The notes beneath the pieces are model-generated. The model ran no database searches and was not told the DNA's origin. It saw nothing but the letters and a program-made list of their open reading frames with translations. Of a stretch of DNA of 14,895 nucleotides, positions 7,261-14,864 are shown piece after piece. Made by a program: the position numbers and the translations under genes. This DNA comes from JBDHTS01 sp044220535 (GTDB lineage: Bacteria; Pseudomonadota; Alphaproteobacteria; Micavibrionales; Micavibrionaceae), in contig JBGAQU010000068.1 of the NCBI GenBank assembly GCA_044220535.1, forward strand, positions 1 through 14,895. Direction: 5' to 3'. Within the stretch, counting starts at the first letter, position 1. The number at the start of each line of letters is the position of its first letter.

Positions 7261-10200
7261 GTGAGAAAAAGAAAGCTTATATGGACGATTTTTATCGGCG
7301 CGCTGTTCCTGGCATTGTCTTGCGACGTGTGTATAGCGCAATCTCAAAGCGCAGGCCACGATGGCTGTTACCTCTCGGCCCATGGCGATATTCAATGCCC
7401 CAACGATCCTGAACACCCCGGCCCGCTCCCGCCGGGCGGAATTGGTGCTCCGCCTTGGGTTACGGCTCCTTTGCCGGGTTCACCGCCTATTCTTGGCATA
7501 GGAAGCTGCGGACACCAGAATCCCCTGGATGTGTTCCGGGAACATGCGCGGGCGCGCGAAGGGTATTCAACGAAAGTCTATTTAGACAGCCTCGGCAATC
7601 CGACGGTTGGCATCGGCCATCTGGTAGCGCCCGGAGATGACCTGGAAGTTGGCGACGAGATTTCACCTGAGCGTGTGCAGGAATTATGGCTGAAAGACAG
7701 CATGGCCTCATTCACTGCCGCAATGGATCAGGCAAAGGGAGCAGGTATATGCGACTCCTGTTTTATCGCTGCGCTGGCCTCGGTTGATTACCAGCTCGGC
7801 ACGAACTGGCGCGCAAAATTTCCGGTTGTATGGGCGTTGATCGTGGCTGGCCGGTATGATGAAGCGGCGGACCGCCTTGAAACGTCGGCGTGGAATGCCC
7901 AGACGCCCGTCCGCGTGCGGGATTTCCAGATGGTGTTACGCGCTTTGCCGCCGAAACCGCCTGCTTGTGTTCCGAATCCGCCGATCGTGTTGCCGCCCAA
8001 ACTGTGCGACATCGTACCGGAAATGTGTGAACCCATGTGTTATGGCGATCTGTGCCATTGCAAGATGGAACCGATACCCGGCGGCGGCCCTGCGCCCGCG
8101 GCAGCGCCTGCTGAAACCGATGCTGCATTACCGGCTGCCGTCCCGGCGGCGTCTGTTGCGCCGGCCGCTGCAAGCACGGCACAATGTTATGATCCCACAT
8201 CATGTCAGGCGGATGTGACGCCCGGGAATTTCATGTCTGAATTAAACAGCAAGGGCTGCGGCTGTACATTGAAGCTCGCGCCCGGCAATTATCCGTCGTT
8301 TAACTACACCAAAAAATGCACTTCAGATCATCCGTTTATTCTGGAGGCCAAAAATATGGGTGGTCCTTCCTTTGGGGGCTTCACCGTTAATGGTGATGGC
8401 TTGATCGTAAACGGCATCAACGTAAACAGCCAGATCACCATCAACGGAGATTATAACCGGATAACGCGCACATTATTTGTCGGCAACGGGCAAGTGGATT
8501 TCATCGAAGGGTCGGCCTTTAACCGGATCGACCATAACGATTTGATCTTGCCGGTCAGCGCATCGGGTGAAACCAACGCGGCGATTGCGTTTTATCGCCC
8601 GCGCAGCACGGCGCAGATGTATAACAATAATCGGATTGATTCTAACTATTTCACTACAAATTCCGGACCGAGCTCTGCAACGGAGGGGTCGGCAATTTTT
8701 CACTGCATGTATGGCGCGCAGGATGGTTACCAGTATCTTTCCCGGTTTGGATCGTCACGAACCCTGATCGAAAACAACCTGTTTGAAGACTGGGGCCGTA
8801 AAAATGTGATGGAGGTGAAATGCAGTGACAACGTGTTCCGCAACAATACGCTTATCAATTCAGGCAGGGTCTTAAGCCGCCACGGCTACCATAACCAATA
8901 TCTGAATAACTACATGCAAAACCTGACAACCGGTCTTGCCATTCGCGAATATCAGCAGCAAGTCATTGGCAATTATCTGGACCGCGCACGCATCATTCTG
9001 TATGGCGGCACGCGTAAATATCCGGATGGCAACTGCTATCAGGCGCGCGCTTGGATGCCGCCCGGGTATCCCGGCGCGCCGCAGGGTCCGCCTGCTGTGG
9101 GCACGTTCCTTGATAAAAACCGCGGGCCGCTTTCAATTGGCGAAACAGAAGGCGCCGGCTGTAACGTCCCTGTCCTGAACACCACAATTGCCTGTCACGA
9201 AGGACCAATAACAAAAACCAATTACGATGGCCTGACTGGCCCATCCAGCACCAACTGCGGCTTCACGATGCCGCATAAACTAACCCGTGCCGAAGTTGGC
9301 CGCGGCGGCCCGGAAGGCAGCTGCGAAGTACCGGTTGTCCCGGGACTTCCCGTTTGTGAACCGGGTGGGGGCGATCCGCTTCCCCCGCCTCCCGGCCCGA
9401 TATGCTCAACGAATAAGGCGTGCACCTCAACCGTCACCACCGCGGATGCGCTGCGAAACGCCATGGGCGGCGCGAAATGCGGGGATGTCATCTGCGTAGG
9501 GGGCGGGTCCTATAACGGCACGTTCAACCTGAACACCCAGTGCACGGCCGCAAACCCGGTTGTCGTGCACGCGGTTGAAGATGAATCGCCGAATATCAGC
9601 GGACGCATCATTTTAAAAACCAAATACGCAATCATCGAAGGCCTGAACGTGAATGGCGATATAGAGGTGACGGGCAGTTATAACCGCATCACCCGCAATT
9701 TCGTCCAGAACAGCCATCAGAGCGGCGCGATACGGTTTATCAACGGATCCTACAACTCAGCCGACCGTAACGAGGTGACGGGCTTCGCCGCCCGCGGCAT
9801 CGAAGTCCAGATTACAGGCGATGCCGGCAATGTGATCGGAAACCGGGTCGAATACAATTACATTCACGATCCATCGGGATCGGGCAACGGCCATGAAGGC
9901 ATCCGGATATTGACGGGGTCGGGCGCGCCCGACCAGCTGAACTCGGTTTTCAGCCATAATCTTCTGGAAAGAGTAAACATCGACCCGGAAGCGATCTCTA
10001 TCAAGGCCAATGGCAATACGGTTGAAAACAATACCCTGCTCAATTGTGGCGATGGCCGTCTGAGCAACCGGTTCGGCACCAATAACATCTTCCGCAACAA
10101 CTATACGATAGGCAGCTACGGCATTGGCATCTTTGATGAACACAATACGGTTGAAAACAATACGATCGTGAACGGGCGCATCTCACTGCGTGCCGGCTGG

Positions 10201-10515
10201 ACGTCTGTGGCAGGAACCGAACCAGCCGTCCTTGCAAAAATCGACAAGTCCAAAGGCCATTACCCGGCCGCCAGCAATAACACCATCAAATGTAATGCGG
10301 TCGACCGAATAGAAATCGGCGCCAAATTCAGCGGCGTGCCACATGACAGGCCCGCCTCCGATAACGTACTGACAGGAAACACGCCTGGAACACCTGTGAA
10401 AATCTACGAACAAAACACCATGATTACAGGCGGAAGCTGCAACACGCCCGTCGGTCCGTTGACGAAGGCGGATGTGGGCAGGGATGCGCCGGACCCGGGA
10501 TGCGCCGCGCCCTGA
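7261..10515 (+). CDS. Exported GH24 lysozyme fused to two PL6-type beta-helix lyase modules
   Basis: 1084 residues, GTG start; no other start is possible because TGA 7231 is in frame just upstream, and GGGG at 7252-7255 can serve as the binding site. Residues 1-27 are a signal peptide (RKRK, hydrophobic core, CIA before Gln27); a lipoprotein cut at ALSC21 is a weaker option. Residues 93-230 are a T4-type lysozyme (GH24): Glu100, Asp109 and Thr115 reproduce E-x8-D-x5-T, followed by TVGIGHL and WNAQTP. Residues 236-267 hold six Cys, and 278-305 form an Ala/Pro linker. Residues 308-690 and 714-1084 are two beta-helix modules like polysaccharide lyase family 6 (chondroitinase B/alginate lyase), each ending in LT[RK]A[ED]VGR. 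Module 1 keeps Lys520 and Arg540 (RHG); module 2 keeps Glu910, Lys915 and Arg937. It should act outside the cytoplasm on peptidoglycan and an acidic polysaccharide; the substrate is not known. Confidence 0.88.
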   Translation: MRKRKLIWTIFIGALFLALSCDVCIAQSQSAGHDGCYLSAHGDIQCPNDPEHPGPLPPGGIGAPPWVTAPLPGSPPILGIGSCGHQNPLDVFREHARAREGYSTKVYLDSLGNPTVGIGHLVAPGDDLEVGDEISPERVQELWLKDSMASFTAAMDQAKGAGICDSCFIAALASVDYQLGTNWRAKFPVVWALIVAGRYDEAADRLETSAWNAQTPVRVRDFQMVLRALPPKPPACVPNPPIVLPPKLCDIVPEMCEPMCYGDLCHCKMEPIPGGGPAPAAAPAETDAALPAAVPAASVAPAAASTAQCYDPTSCQADVTPGNFMSELNSKGCGCTLKLAPGNYPSFNYTKKCTSDHPFILEAKNMGGPSFGGFTVNGDGLIVNGINVNSQITINGDYNRITRTLFVGNGQVDFIEGSAFNRIDHNDLILPVSASGETNAAIAFYRPRSTAQMYNNNRIDSNYFTTNSGPSSATEGSAIFHCMYGAQDGYQYLSRFGSSRTLIENNLFEDWGRKNVMEVKCSDNVFRNNTLINSGRVLSRHGYHNQYLNNYMQNLTTGLAIREYQQQVIGNYLDRARIILYGGTRKYPDGNCYQARAWMPPGYPGAPQGPPAVGTFLDKNRGPLSIGETEGAGCNVPVLNTTIACHEGPITKTNYDGLTGPSSTNCGFTMPHKLTRAEVGRGGPEGSCEVPVVPGLPVCEPGGGDPLPPPPGPICSTNKACTSTVTTADALRNAMGGAKCGDVICVGGGSYNGTFNLNTQCTAANPVVVHAVEDESPNISGRIILKTKYAIIEGLNVNGDIEVTGSYNRITRNFVQNSHQSGAIRFINGSYNSADRNEVTGFAARGIEVQITGDAGNVIGNRVEYNYIHDPSGSGNGHEGIRILTGSGAPDQLNSVFSHNLLERVNIDPEAISIKANGNTVENNTLLNCGDGRLSNRFGTNNIFRNNYTIGSYGIGIFDEHNTVENNTIVNGRISLRAGWTSVAGTEPAVLAKIDKSKGHYPAASNNTIKCNAVDRIEIGAKFSGVPHDRPASDNVLTGNTPGTPVKIYEQNTMITGGSCNTPVGPLTKADVGRDAPDPGCAAP
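8182..10512 (+). repeat. Tandem duplication of the PL6-type beta-helix module
   Basis: Coding bases 8182-9330 and 9400-10512 encode two diverged copies of one module. Shared order of landmarks: a Cys-rich start (GCTLKLAPGNY; DVICVGGGSY), then KKC or TQC, INGDYNRITR or VTGSYNRITR, a Lys followed by NNT, an Arg about 20 residues later, and LT[RK]A[ED]VGR near the end. A Pro/Gly linker (about 691-713) separates the copies. The divergence suggests an old duplication. Confidence 0.75.
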
Positions 10516-10559
10516 CGCACGGCTTAAGCTTGCGGCTGTTAAAATGAAACGTCACTTGC

Positions 10560-10565
10560 TAGAAT
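10560..10565 (+). promoter_or_regulatory. ppsR: Possible -10 element immediately before ppsR
   Basis: TAGAAT ends six bases before ATG 10572. Initiation about seven bases downstream would start the transcript at the start codon, giving a leaderless mRNA. No Shine-Dalgarno sequence is visible in GAATGCCTCC, which fits. No -35 element with good spacing was found, so the call is weak. The gap from the preceding gene is only 56 bases. Confidence 0.25.
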
Positions 10566-10571
10566 GCCTCC

Positions 10572-11429
10572 ATGAAAGGCATCCCGAAAGACCCCATCCG
10601 GCAGTTTTATATCCACCTTGTCTCCGACGCGACCGGCGTGACGCTGCAGGATCTGGCCCGCGCCTGCCTTGCGCAGTTTGACGGGGTGGAGCCGATAGAG
10701 CGGTTCTGGCCGCTGGTCCGAACGGAAAAACAGCTGCAGCGGGCCATTGACGATATTATCGACAACCCCGGCCCTGTATTGTTCACTTTAGTCGATCGCG
10801 CCTTACGTAAACAATTGCAGCGCGCCTGCGCCGATTTGCATCTGCCATGCCTCCCTGTGCTCGATCCCATTATTAAAGGCCTGTCCATCTGGACTGGCTT
10901 GCCCAGTAAGGACGTACCGGGTCTGCAGCACGCCCTGGACGATGCCTATTTCAAACGCATCGAAGCGGTCGATTTCGCTTTATCCTATGATGATGGCCAG
11001 ATGCTGGACGGTATTGAAGATGCGGATGTTATCCTGGTCGGCGTTTCCCGCACATCCAAAACCCCCACCTGCATCTTCCTGGCGCGGCGCGGCGTGCGCG
11101 CCGCCAACGTCCCGTACGTGCCGGGGGTTAAACTGCCGGACCGCCTGATGAAAATGACCGGACCGTTGATTGTTGGCCTGACCGAATCCGCGGATCGCCT
11201 GATCCATGTACGCCGCAACCGCCTGCGGTCTGACGGGCATGACATGAACCATGAAAACAGCTATCTCGACCCCGAAAGCGTGGAACAGGAAATTCTCGAA
11301 GCCCGCCGTCTGTTTTCCAAATGCAACTGGCCGGTGATTGACGTCACCCGCCGCTCGGTGGAGGAGACAGCCGCCGAAATTCAGCTATTATTGCAAAAAC
11401 GCAAAACCGAACGGGGCAAGAACCCATGA
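10572..11429 (+). CDS. ppsR: PEP synthase/pyruvate phosphate dikinase regulatory protein
   Basis: 285 residues, the usual size for the DUF299/PpsR family. These bifunctional enzymes phosphorylate a Thr in PEP synthase or pyruvate phosphate dikinase with ADP and remove it by phosphorolysis, so switching the C3-C4 entry to gluconeogenesis. Visible signatures: the N-terminal HLVSDATGVTLQDLARA (15-31), a central DPI.KGLS..TGLPS (98-112), the nucleotide-binding loop GVSRTSKTPTCIFLARRG (157-174) and NVPYVPG (179-185). ATG 10572 is the only ATG after the in-frame TAG at 10560. It is the first gene of a plus-strand operon and overlaps maf by ATGA. Which dikinase it controls cannot be told here; in alphaproteobacteria PPDK is usual. 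Confidence 0.93.
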   Translation: MKGIPKDPIRQFYIHLVSDATGVTLQDLARACLAQFDGVEPIERFWPLVRTEKQLQRAIDDIIDNPGPVLFTLVDRALRKQLQRACADLHLPCLPVLDPIIKGLSIWTGLPSKDVPGLQHALDDAYFKRIEAVDFALSYDDGQMLDGIEDADVILVGVSRTSKTPTCIFLARRGVRAANVPYVPGVKLPDRLMKMTGPLIVGLTESADRLIHVRRNRLRSDGHDMNHENSYLDPESVEQEILEARRLFSKCNWPVIDVTRRSVEETAAEIQLLLQKRKTERGKNP

Positions 11430-12040
11430 CTGAAACAAAGCCCAACAAAATCATCCTCGCCTCCAAAAGCCCGGTGCGCAAAGCGCTCCTGAAACAGACC
11501 GGCCTTGCTTTCGACATACAGCCCGCGCATCTCGACGAACGCTCATTGATCGCCGCGCGCTGGGCGAAGGACATGCCCGTGGAGGATATTGCAATTGATC
11601 TCGCCCGGCTAAAAGCCGTGACCGTTTCTACATTATTTCCCAACACGCTGGTCATCGGCAGCGATCAACTGCTGATGCATAAGGGCCAGCTGGTGCATAA
11701 GGCGCAAACCCCCGCCGATGCCAGGCGCACGCTGCGCATGCTCCAGGGCAGCGGCCACCGCCTGGTCAGCGGCGCGGCCGTCGCCGAAAACGGCATGGTG
11801 CTGTGGGATGCGGCGGACAGTGCGTCCATGTCGATGCGCCCGCTGACGGAACAGATGATTGAGGAATATGCGAAAAAGGCAGGCCGCGTCCTGACCGATT
11901 GCGTGGGCTGTTACGCGCTGGAAGGCATGGGCCCATGGCTGTTCGATAAAATCGAAGGCGATTATTTCACCATCCTTGGCCTGCCGCTGCCCGCGCTTCT
12001 GGGTTTTCTTGCCACCAAAGGCTACGGACCGATGACATGA
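11426..12040 (+). CDS. maf: Maf-family nucleoside triphosphate pyrophosphatase
   Basis: 204 residues, a normal Maf length. Maf proteins hydrolyse noncanonical or canonical NTPs to NMP and pyrophosphate (house-cleaning) and are linked to septum formation. The N-terminal signature ILASKSPVRKALL (10-22) matches the substrate-binding loop, with Val17 where many members have Arg. VIGSDQ (77-82) contains the catalytic Asp80. Further landmarks are HKAQTPADARRTL (91-103), SGHRLVSG (109-116), TDCVGCYALEG.G (157-169) and F.KIEGDYFTILGLPL (173-188), the usual end of the family. Translation is probably coupled to ppsR through the 4-base overlap. Exact subfamily (YhdE- or YceF-like, by substrate) is undecided. 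Confidence 0.92.
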   Translation: MTETKPNKIILASKSPVRKALLKQTGLAFDIQPAHLDERSLIAARWAKDMPVEDIAIDLARLKAVTVSTLFPNTLVIGSDQLLMHKGQLVHKAQTPADARRTLRMLQGSGHRLVSGAAVAENGMVLWDAADSASMSMRPLTEQMIEEYAKKAGRVLTDCVGCYALEGMGPWLFDKIEGDYFTILGLPLPALLGFLATKGYGPMT

Positions 12041-12855
12041 TCCGCGCCTGCGTCATCGGCCATCCGCTGAAAACCACATTGTCTCCGGTGATTCATAATT
12101 ACTGGTTCAATGCCTATGGGATAAGCGGAAAATATGAGGCGCTGCCGGTGCCACCCGAAAGGCTGGGGGATGAAATGAAACGGCTGGCCGCTGAAGCGTA
12201 TGCGGGCTGCAACGTCACCATCCCGCATAAGGAAACGGTCATGCCCTTGTGCCGTACGCTCGATTCATCTGCGAAGACGATCGGCGCGGTAAACACGATT
12301 TTGTTCACGCCGGATGGCATGGAGGGCCGCAACACCGACGCCTTCGGCTATATAGAAAATTTACGCGCCCATGTTCCGGATCTCGACTGGTCTACTACGA
12401 ACGTACTGGTTTTGGGGGCAGGGGGCGCGGCCCGGGCGATCGTCCACGCGTTAAAAAAACAAGGCGTTGCGCATATCACCATCGTCAACCGTTCGCGTAA
12501 CCGCGCCGATACGCTGGCAAGGGAATTTGCCTGTCAGACCGAAGACTGGGACAACAGGCATAAAGCCCTGGCCACCGCCACGCTTGTTATCAACACCACC
12601 TCCCTCGGCATGACGGGCCAGCCGCCGCTCGGTCTCGACCTGCCCCATCTGCGAAAAGACGCCATCGTCAGCGATATCGTCTATGTCCCGCTGATGACAC
12701 CTTTGCTGCAAGCGGCGCAGGAAAAAGGCAACCGCATCGTCACCGGCATCGGTATGCTGCTGCACCAGGCGCGGCCCGCTTTCCAGGCCTGGACAGGTGT
12801 CATGCCGGACGTGACGAAAGACCTGGAGGCGCTGGTCTTAAGGGGCGCAGTATGA
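12037..12855 (+). CDS. aroE: Shikimate dehydrogenase (NADP+)
   Basis: 272 residues, typical AroE. It reduces 3-dehydroshikimate to shikimate in the aromatic amino acid pathway. The substrate site shows LSPVIHN (15-21), NVTIPHKE (59-66, catalytic Lys65) and NTDAFGY (99-105, Asp101). The NADP domain has LVLGAGGAARA (124-134), NRSRNRA (151-157, selective for NADP) and NTTSLGM (186-192). GIGMLLHQARPAFQAWTG (237-254) closes the substrate pocket with Gln244. The first Ser of the usual S-x-S substrate motif is Thr14 here (T-L-S), a conservative change. It overlaps maf and coaE by 4 bases each. Confidence 0.95.
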   Translation: MIRACVIGHPLKTTLSPVIHNYWFNAYGISGKYEALPVPPERLGDEMKRLAAEAYAGCNVTIPHKETVMPLCRTLDSSAKTIGAVNTILFTPDGMEGRNTDAFGYIENLRAHVPDLDWSTTNVLVLGAGGAARAIVHALKKQGVAHITIVNRSRNRADTLAREFACQTEDWDNRHKALATATLVINTTSLGMTGQPPLGLDLPHLRKDAIVSDIVYVPLMTPLLQAAQEKGNRIVTGIGMLLHQARPAFQAWTGVMPDVTKDLEALVLRGAV

Positions 12856-13448
12856 TCGTCGCCGGCCTGACAGGATCGATCGGCATGGGTAAAAGCACGG
12901 CCACCAATATGCTGCGCCAGATGGGTGTGCCGGTGCATGACTCGGATCAGGCTGTGCACAAATTGCTGGCCGTTGGCGGGGCAGGGGTCGCGCCCATTCT
13001 TGCCGTCTTCCCTGACGCTGCGCATCCCGACGGTTCGATCAACCGTTCGGCTCTGGGCCGCATTATTTTTAACGATATCGCGCATCGCCGCATGCTGGAA
13101 TCCATCCTGCACCCGCGTGTCGTGTCATCCCAAACACTATTTATTGCCGACAGCCGCCGGCGGGGGACGCCACTTGTCGTGCTGGATATTCCTTTATTGT
13201 TCGAAACCGCCGCCGAAAAACGGCTGGATTACACAATCGTCGTGACCGCACCCTATTTTATGCAGCGCCTGCGCCTCCTGAAACGCGGCATGTCGCATGC
13301 GGACATCGAAGCCCGTATCGCCAGCCAGATGCCCGATGGAATCAAACGCGCCCGCGCCGATTTTGTCGTGCAAACGGGCCTCGGTCTTGGTTATACTCGT
13401 CGGGAACTCAAAAAGATTGTCAAAAAACTGGTTGGATATATGCCATGA
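12852..13448 (+). CDS. coaE: Dephospho-CoA kinase
   Basis: 198 residues, full length. CoaE phosphorylates the ribose 3'-hydroxyl of dephospho-CoA, the last step of coenzyme A synthesis. It shows the P-loop GLTGSIGMGKST (5-16), the substrate-side VHDSDQAVH (28-36), LESILHPRV (82-90) and LDIPLLFE (111-118). The lid-type segment around RLLKRGMSHADIEARIASQM (141-160) follows, and the C-terminal helix is rich in Lys. It starts inside the aroE stop codon (ATGA) and ends in the same way with the amidotransferase gene. The aroE-coaE-dnaQ neighbourhood is common in alphaproteobacteria. Confidence 0.95.
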   Translation: MIVAGLTGSIGMGKSTATNMLRQMGVPVHDSDQAVHKLLAVGGAGVAPILAVFPDAAHPDGSINRSALGRIIFNDIAHRRMLESILHPRVVSSQTLFIADSRRRGTPLVVLDIPLLFETAAEKRLDYTIVVTAPYFMQRLRLLKRGMSHADIEARIASQMPDGIKRARADFVVQTGLGLGYTRRELKKIVKKLVGYMP

Positions 13449-14170
13449 AAGTCACCGCCTTTCGCCATTTATTCTCTGAAGGTCTGGGTTCCCTCGGTCA
13501 AATCATCGAGAAGGCGGGCGGCAGCTACCAGTATATAGATACCTACCGCGAAGATTTCGAAAATTTCGATCCTCTGTTGCCCGATCTTCTAATCGTCCTC
13601 GGCGGCACCCCGGGCGTGTATCAGGCGGATGATTATCCGTTTCTGAAAACCGAGATGAAACTGATGGAACAGCGGTTGAAAAAAGATCTGCCGACGCTTG
13701 GCATTTGTCTCGGGTCACAAATGATGGCCCAGATATTGGGCGGGAAAGTCTATAAAGGCCCCAAAGGATCTGAGATTGGCTGGTTTGAAGTAAAGGTCAA
13801 TGACGCAGGGTCCAAAACGCCCGTCCGCCACTTCGACTCCTCTCAAACGCATCTGCTGCAATGGCATGGCGATACATTCGACTTGCCAAAGGATGCAACT
13901 TTGCTCGCCTCCAGCGAAAAATACCAGAACCAGGCATTTTCATACGGGAAGAATGCGCTCGGGCTTCAGTTCCATTCTGAAGTCACGCCTGCCATGCTGA
14001 AAGGCTGGTCGGTCGGCGGCGCGGATCTGGTCGCCTGCGGAAAACTCGATATACATCGTCTGCGCCGCGATACGGATGAACACGGGCCGCGCATGATGGC
14101 GCAGACGGAAAAATTCATGCTCGAATGGATGGAAAAAACCGGCGTCACGGGAAAATCTGTGAATGCGTGA
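13445..14170 (+). CDS. Class I glutamine amidotransferase-like protein
   Basis: 241 residues, one GATase domain and no synthase partner in the same chain. Such domains hydrolyse glutamine and pass ammonia to an acceptor site. The catalytic triad is visible: Cys88 in GICLGSQ (86-92), His177 and Glu179 in LQFHSEV (174-180). Supporting motifs are VLGGTPGVY (51-59), GSEIGW (108-113) and LQWHGDTFDLP (138-148), which recalls the stand-alone GuaA-like amidotransferases (COG0518 type) rather than CarA, TrpG or PurQ. It lies between coaE and dnaQ, which are often direct neighbours in alphaproteobacteria, and overlaps them by 4 and 8 bases. The acceptor substrate is unknown. Confidence 0.85.
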   Translation: MKVTAFRHLFSEGLGSLGQIIEKAGGSYQYIDTYREDFENFDPLLPDLLIVLGGTPGVYQADDYPFLKTEMKLMEQRLKKDLPTLGICLGSQMMAQILGGKVYKGPKGSEIGWFEVKVNDAGSKTPVRHFDSSQTHLLQWHGDTFDLPKDATLLASSEKYQNQAFSYGKNALGLQFHSEVTPAMLKGWSVGGADLVACGKLDIHRLRRDTDEHGPRMMAQTEKFMLEWMEKTGVTGKSVNA

Positions 14171-14864
14171 AATTGTCGTCGATACCGAAACCACGGGCCT
14201 TGACCCGCATGAAGGCCACAGGCTGGTTGAAATCGGCTGCGTCGAATTGTTCAATCACGTCCCGACTGGCCGCACCCTGCACAAATACATCAACCCCGAA
14301 CGCGACGTCCCGGCAGAGGCCGTCGCCGTCCATGGCCTGAACGCGAAATTTTTGGCGGATAAGCCTGTCTTCGCACAGGTCTTTGCCGAATTTCTGGAAT
14401 TCATCGCTGATGGCGCGCTGATCATCCACAACGCCGAATTCGACATGAAGTTCCTGAACTACGAATTGAAGACTGTCGGTCACCGCGGCCTGAAAAACAA
14501 AGTCACAGACACACTGGCCATGGTGCGTAAACGCTTCCCCGGTTCCCCGGCCAGCCTGGATGCGCTGTGCCGCCGTTTCAATATCGACAATTCGGGCCGC
14601 GAACTTCATGGCGCATTGCTCGATTCCCAGCTTCTGGCCGAAGTCTATCTGGAACTGATGGGCGGGCGGCAGCACGGGTTGGGTCTGGAAACTGAAAAAC
14701 AGGCACAGGGCGAAACCGCCGTGTCTGTCCTGGCCGAACGCCAGAAAACGCGCCGGGAACCGCGCCTGCATCTGCCTTCACCTGACGAATTGCGCGCTCA
14801 TGCGTCCTTGCTTGAACGATTGACCGATCCAATCTGGAAAGAACGCCAGACCGAACCGGGCTGA
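14163..14864 (+). CDS. dnaQ: DNA polymerase III epsilon subunit, 3'-5' proofreading exonuclease
   Basis: 233 residues, usual for alphaproteobacterial DnaQ. Epsilon removes mispaired 3' ends in the replicative polymerase core. It is a DEDDh exonuclease: Asp7 and Glu9 in VDTETTG (Exo I), Asp94 in HNAEFD (Exo II), and His149 with Asp154 in LHGALLDS (Exo III). VHGLN (56-60) and the SLDALCRRF helix (131-139) also fit. After the nuclease domain, QHGLGL (170-175) has the Q-x-x-L-x-L form of a sliding-clamp binding motif. The C-terminal part (about 176-233) is charged and should bind the alpha subunit. It is the last gene of the visible operon, with an 8-base overlap upstream. No terminator is seen in the 31 bases that follow. 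Confidence 0.95.
   Translation: MREIVVDTETTGLDPHEGHRLVEIGCVELFNHVPTGRTLHKYINPERDVPAEAVAVHGLNAKFLADKPVFAQVFAEFLEFIADGALIIHNAEFDMKFLNYELKTVGHRGLKNKVTDTLAMVRKRFPGSPASLDALCRRFNIDNSGRELHGALLDSQLLAEVYLELMGGRQHGLGLETEKQAQGETAVSVLAERQKTRREPRLHLPSPDELRAHASLLERLTDPIWKERQTEPG

Noticed and set aside
7755..8218. Other frames inside the lysozyme-lyase gene (for example 7763-8203 minus, 7856-8218 plus)
   Set aside because: They overlap the confirmed GH24 domain and linker and show no domain of their own.
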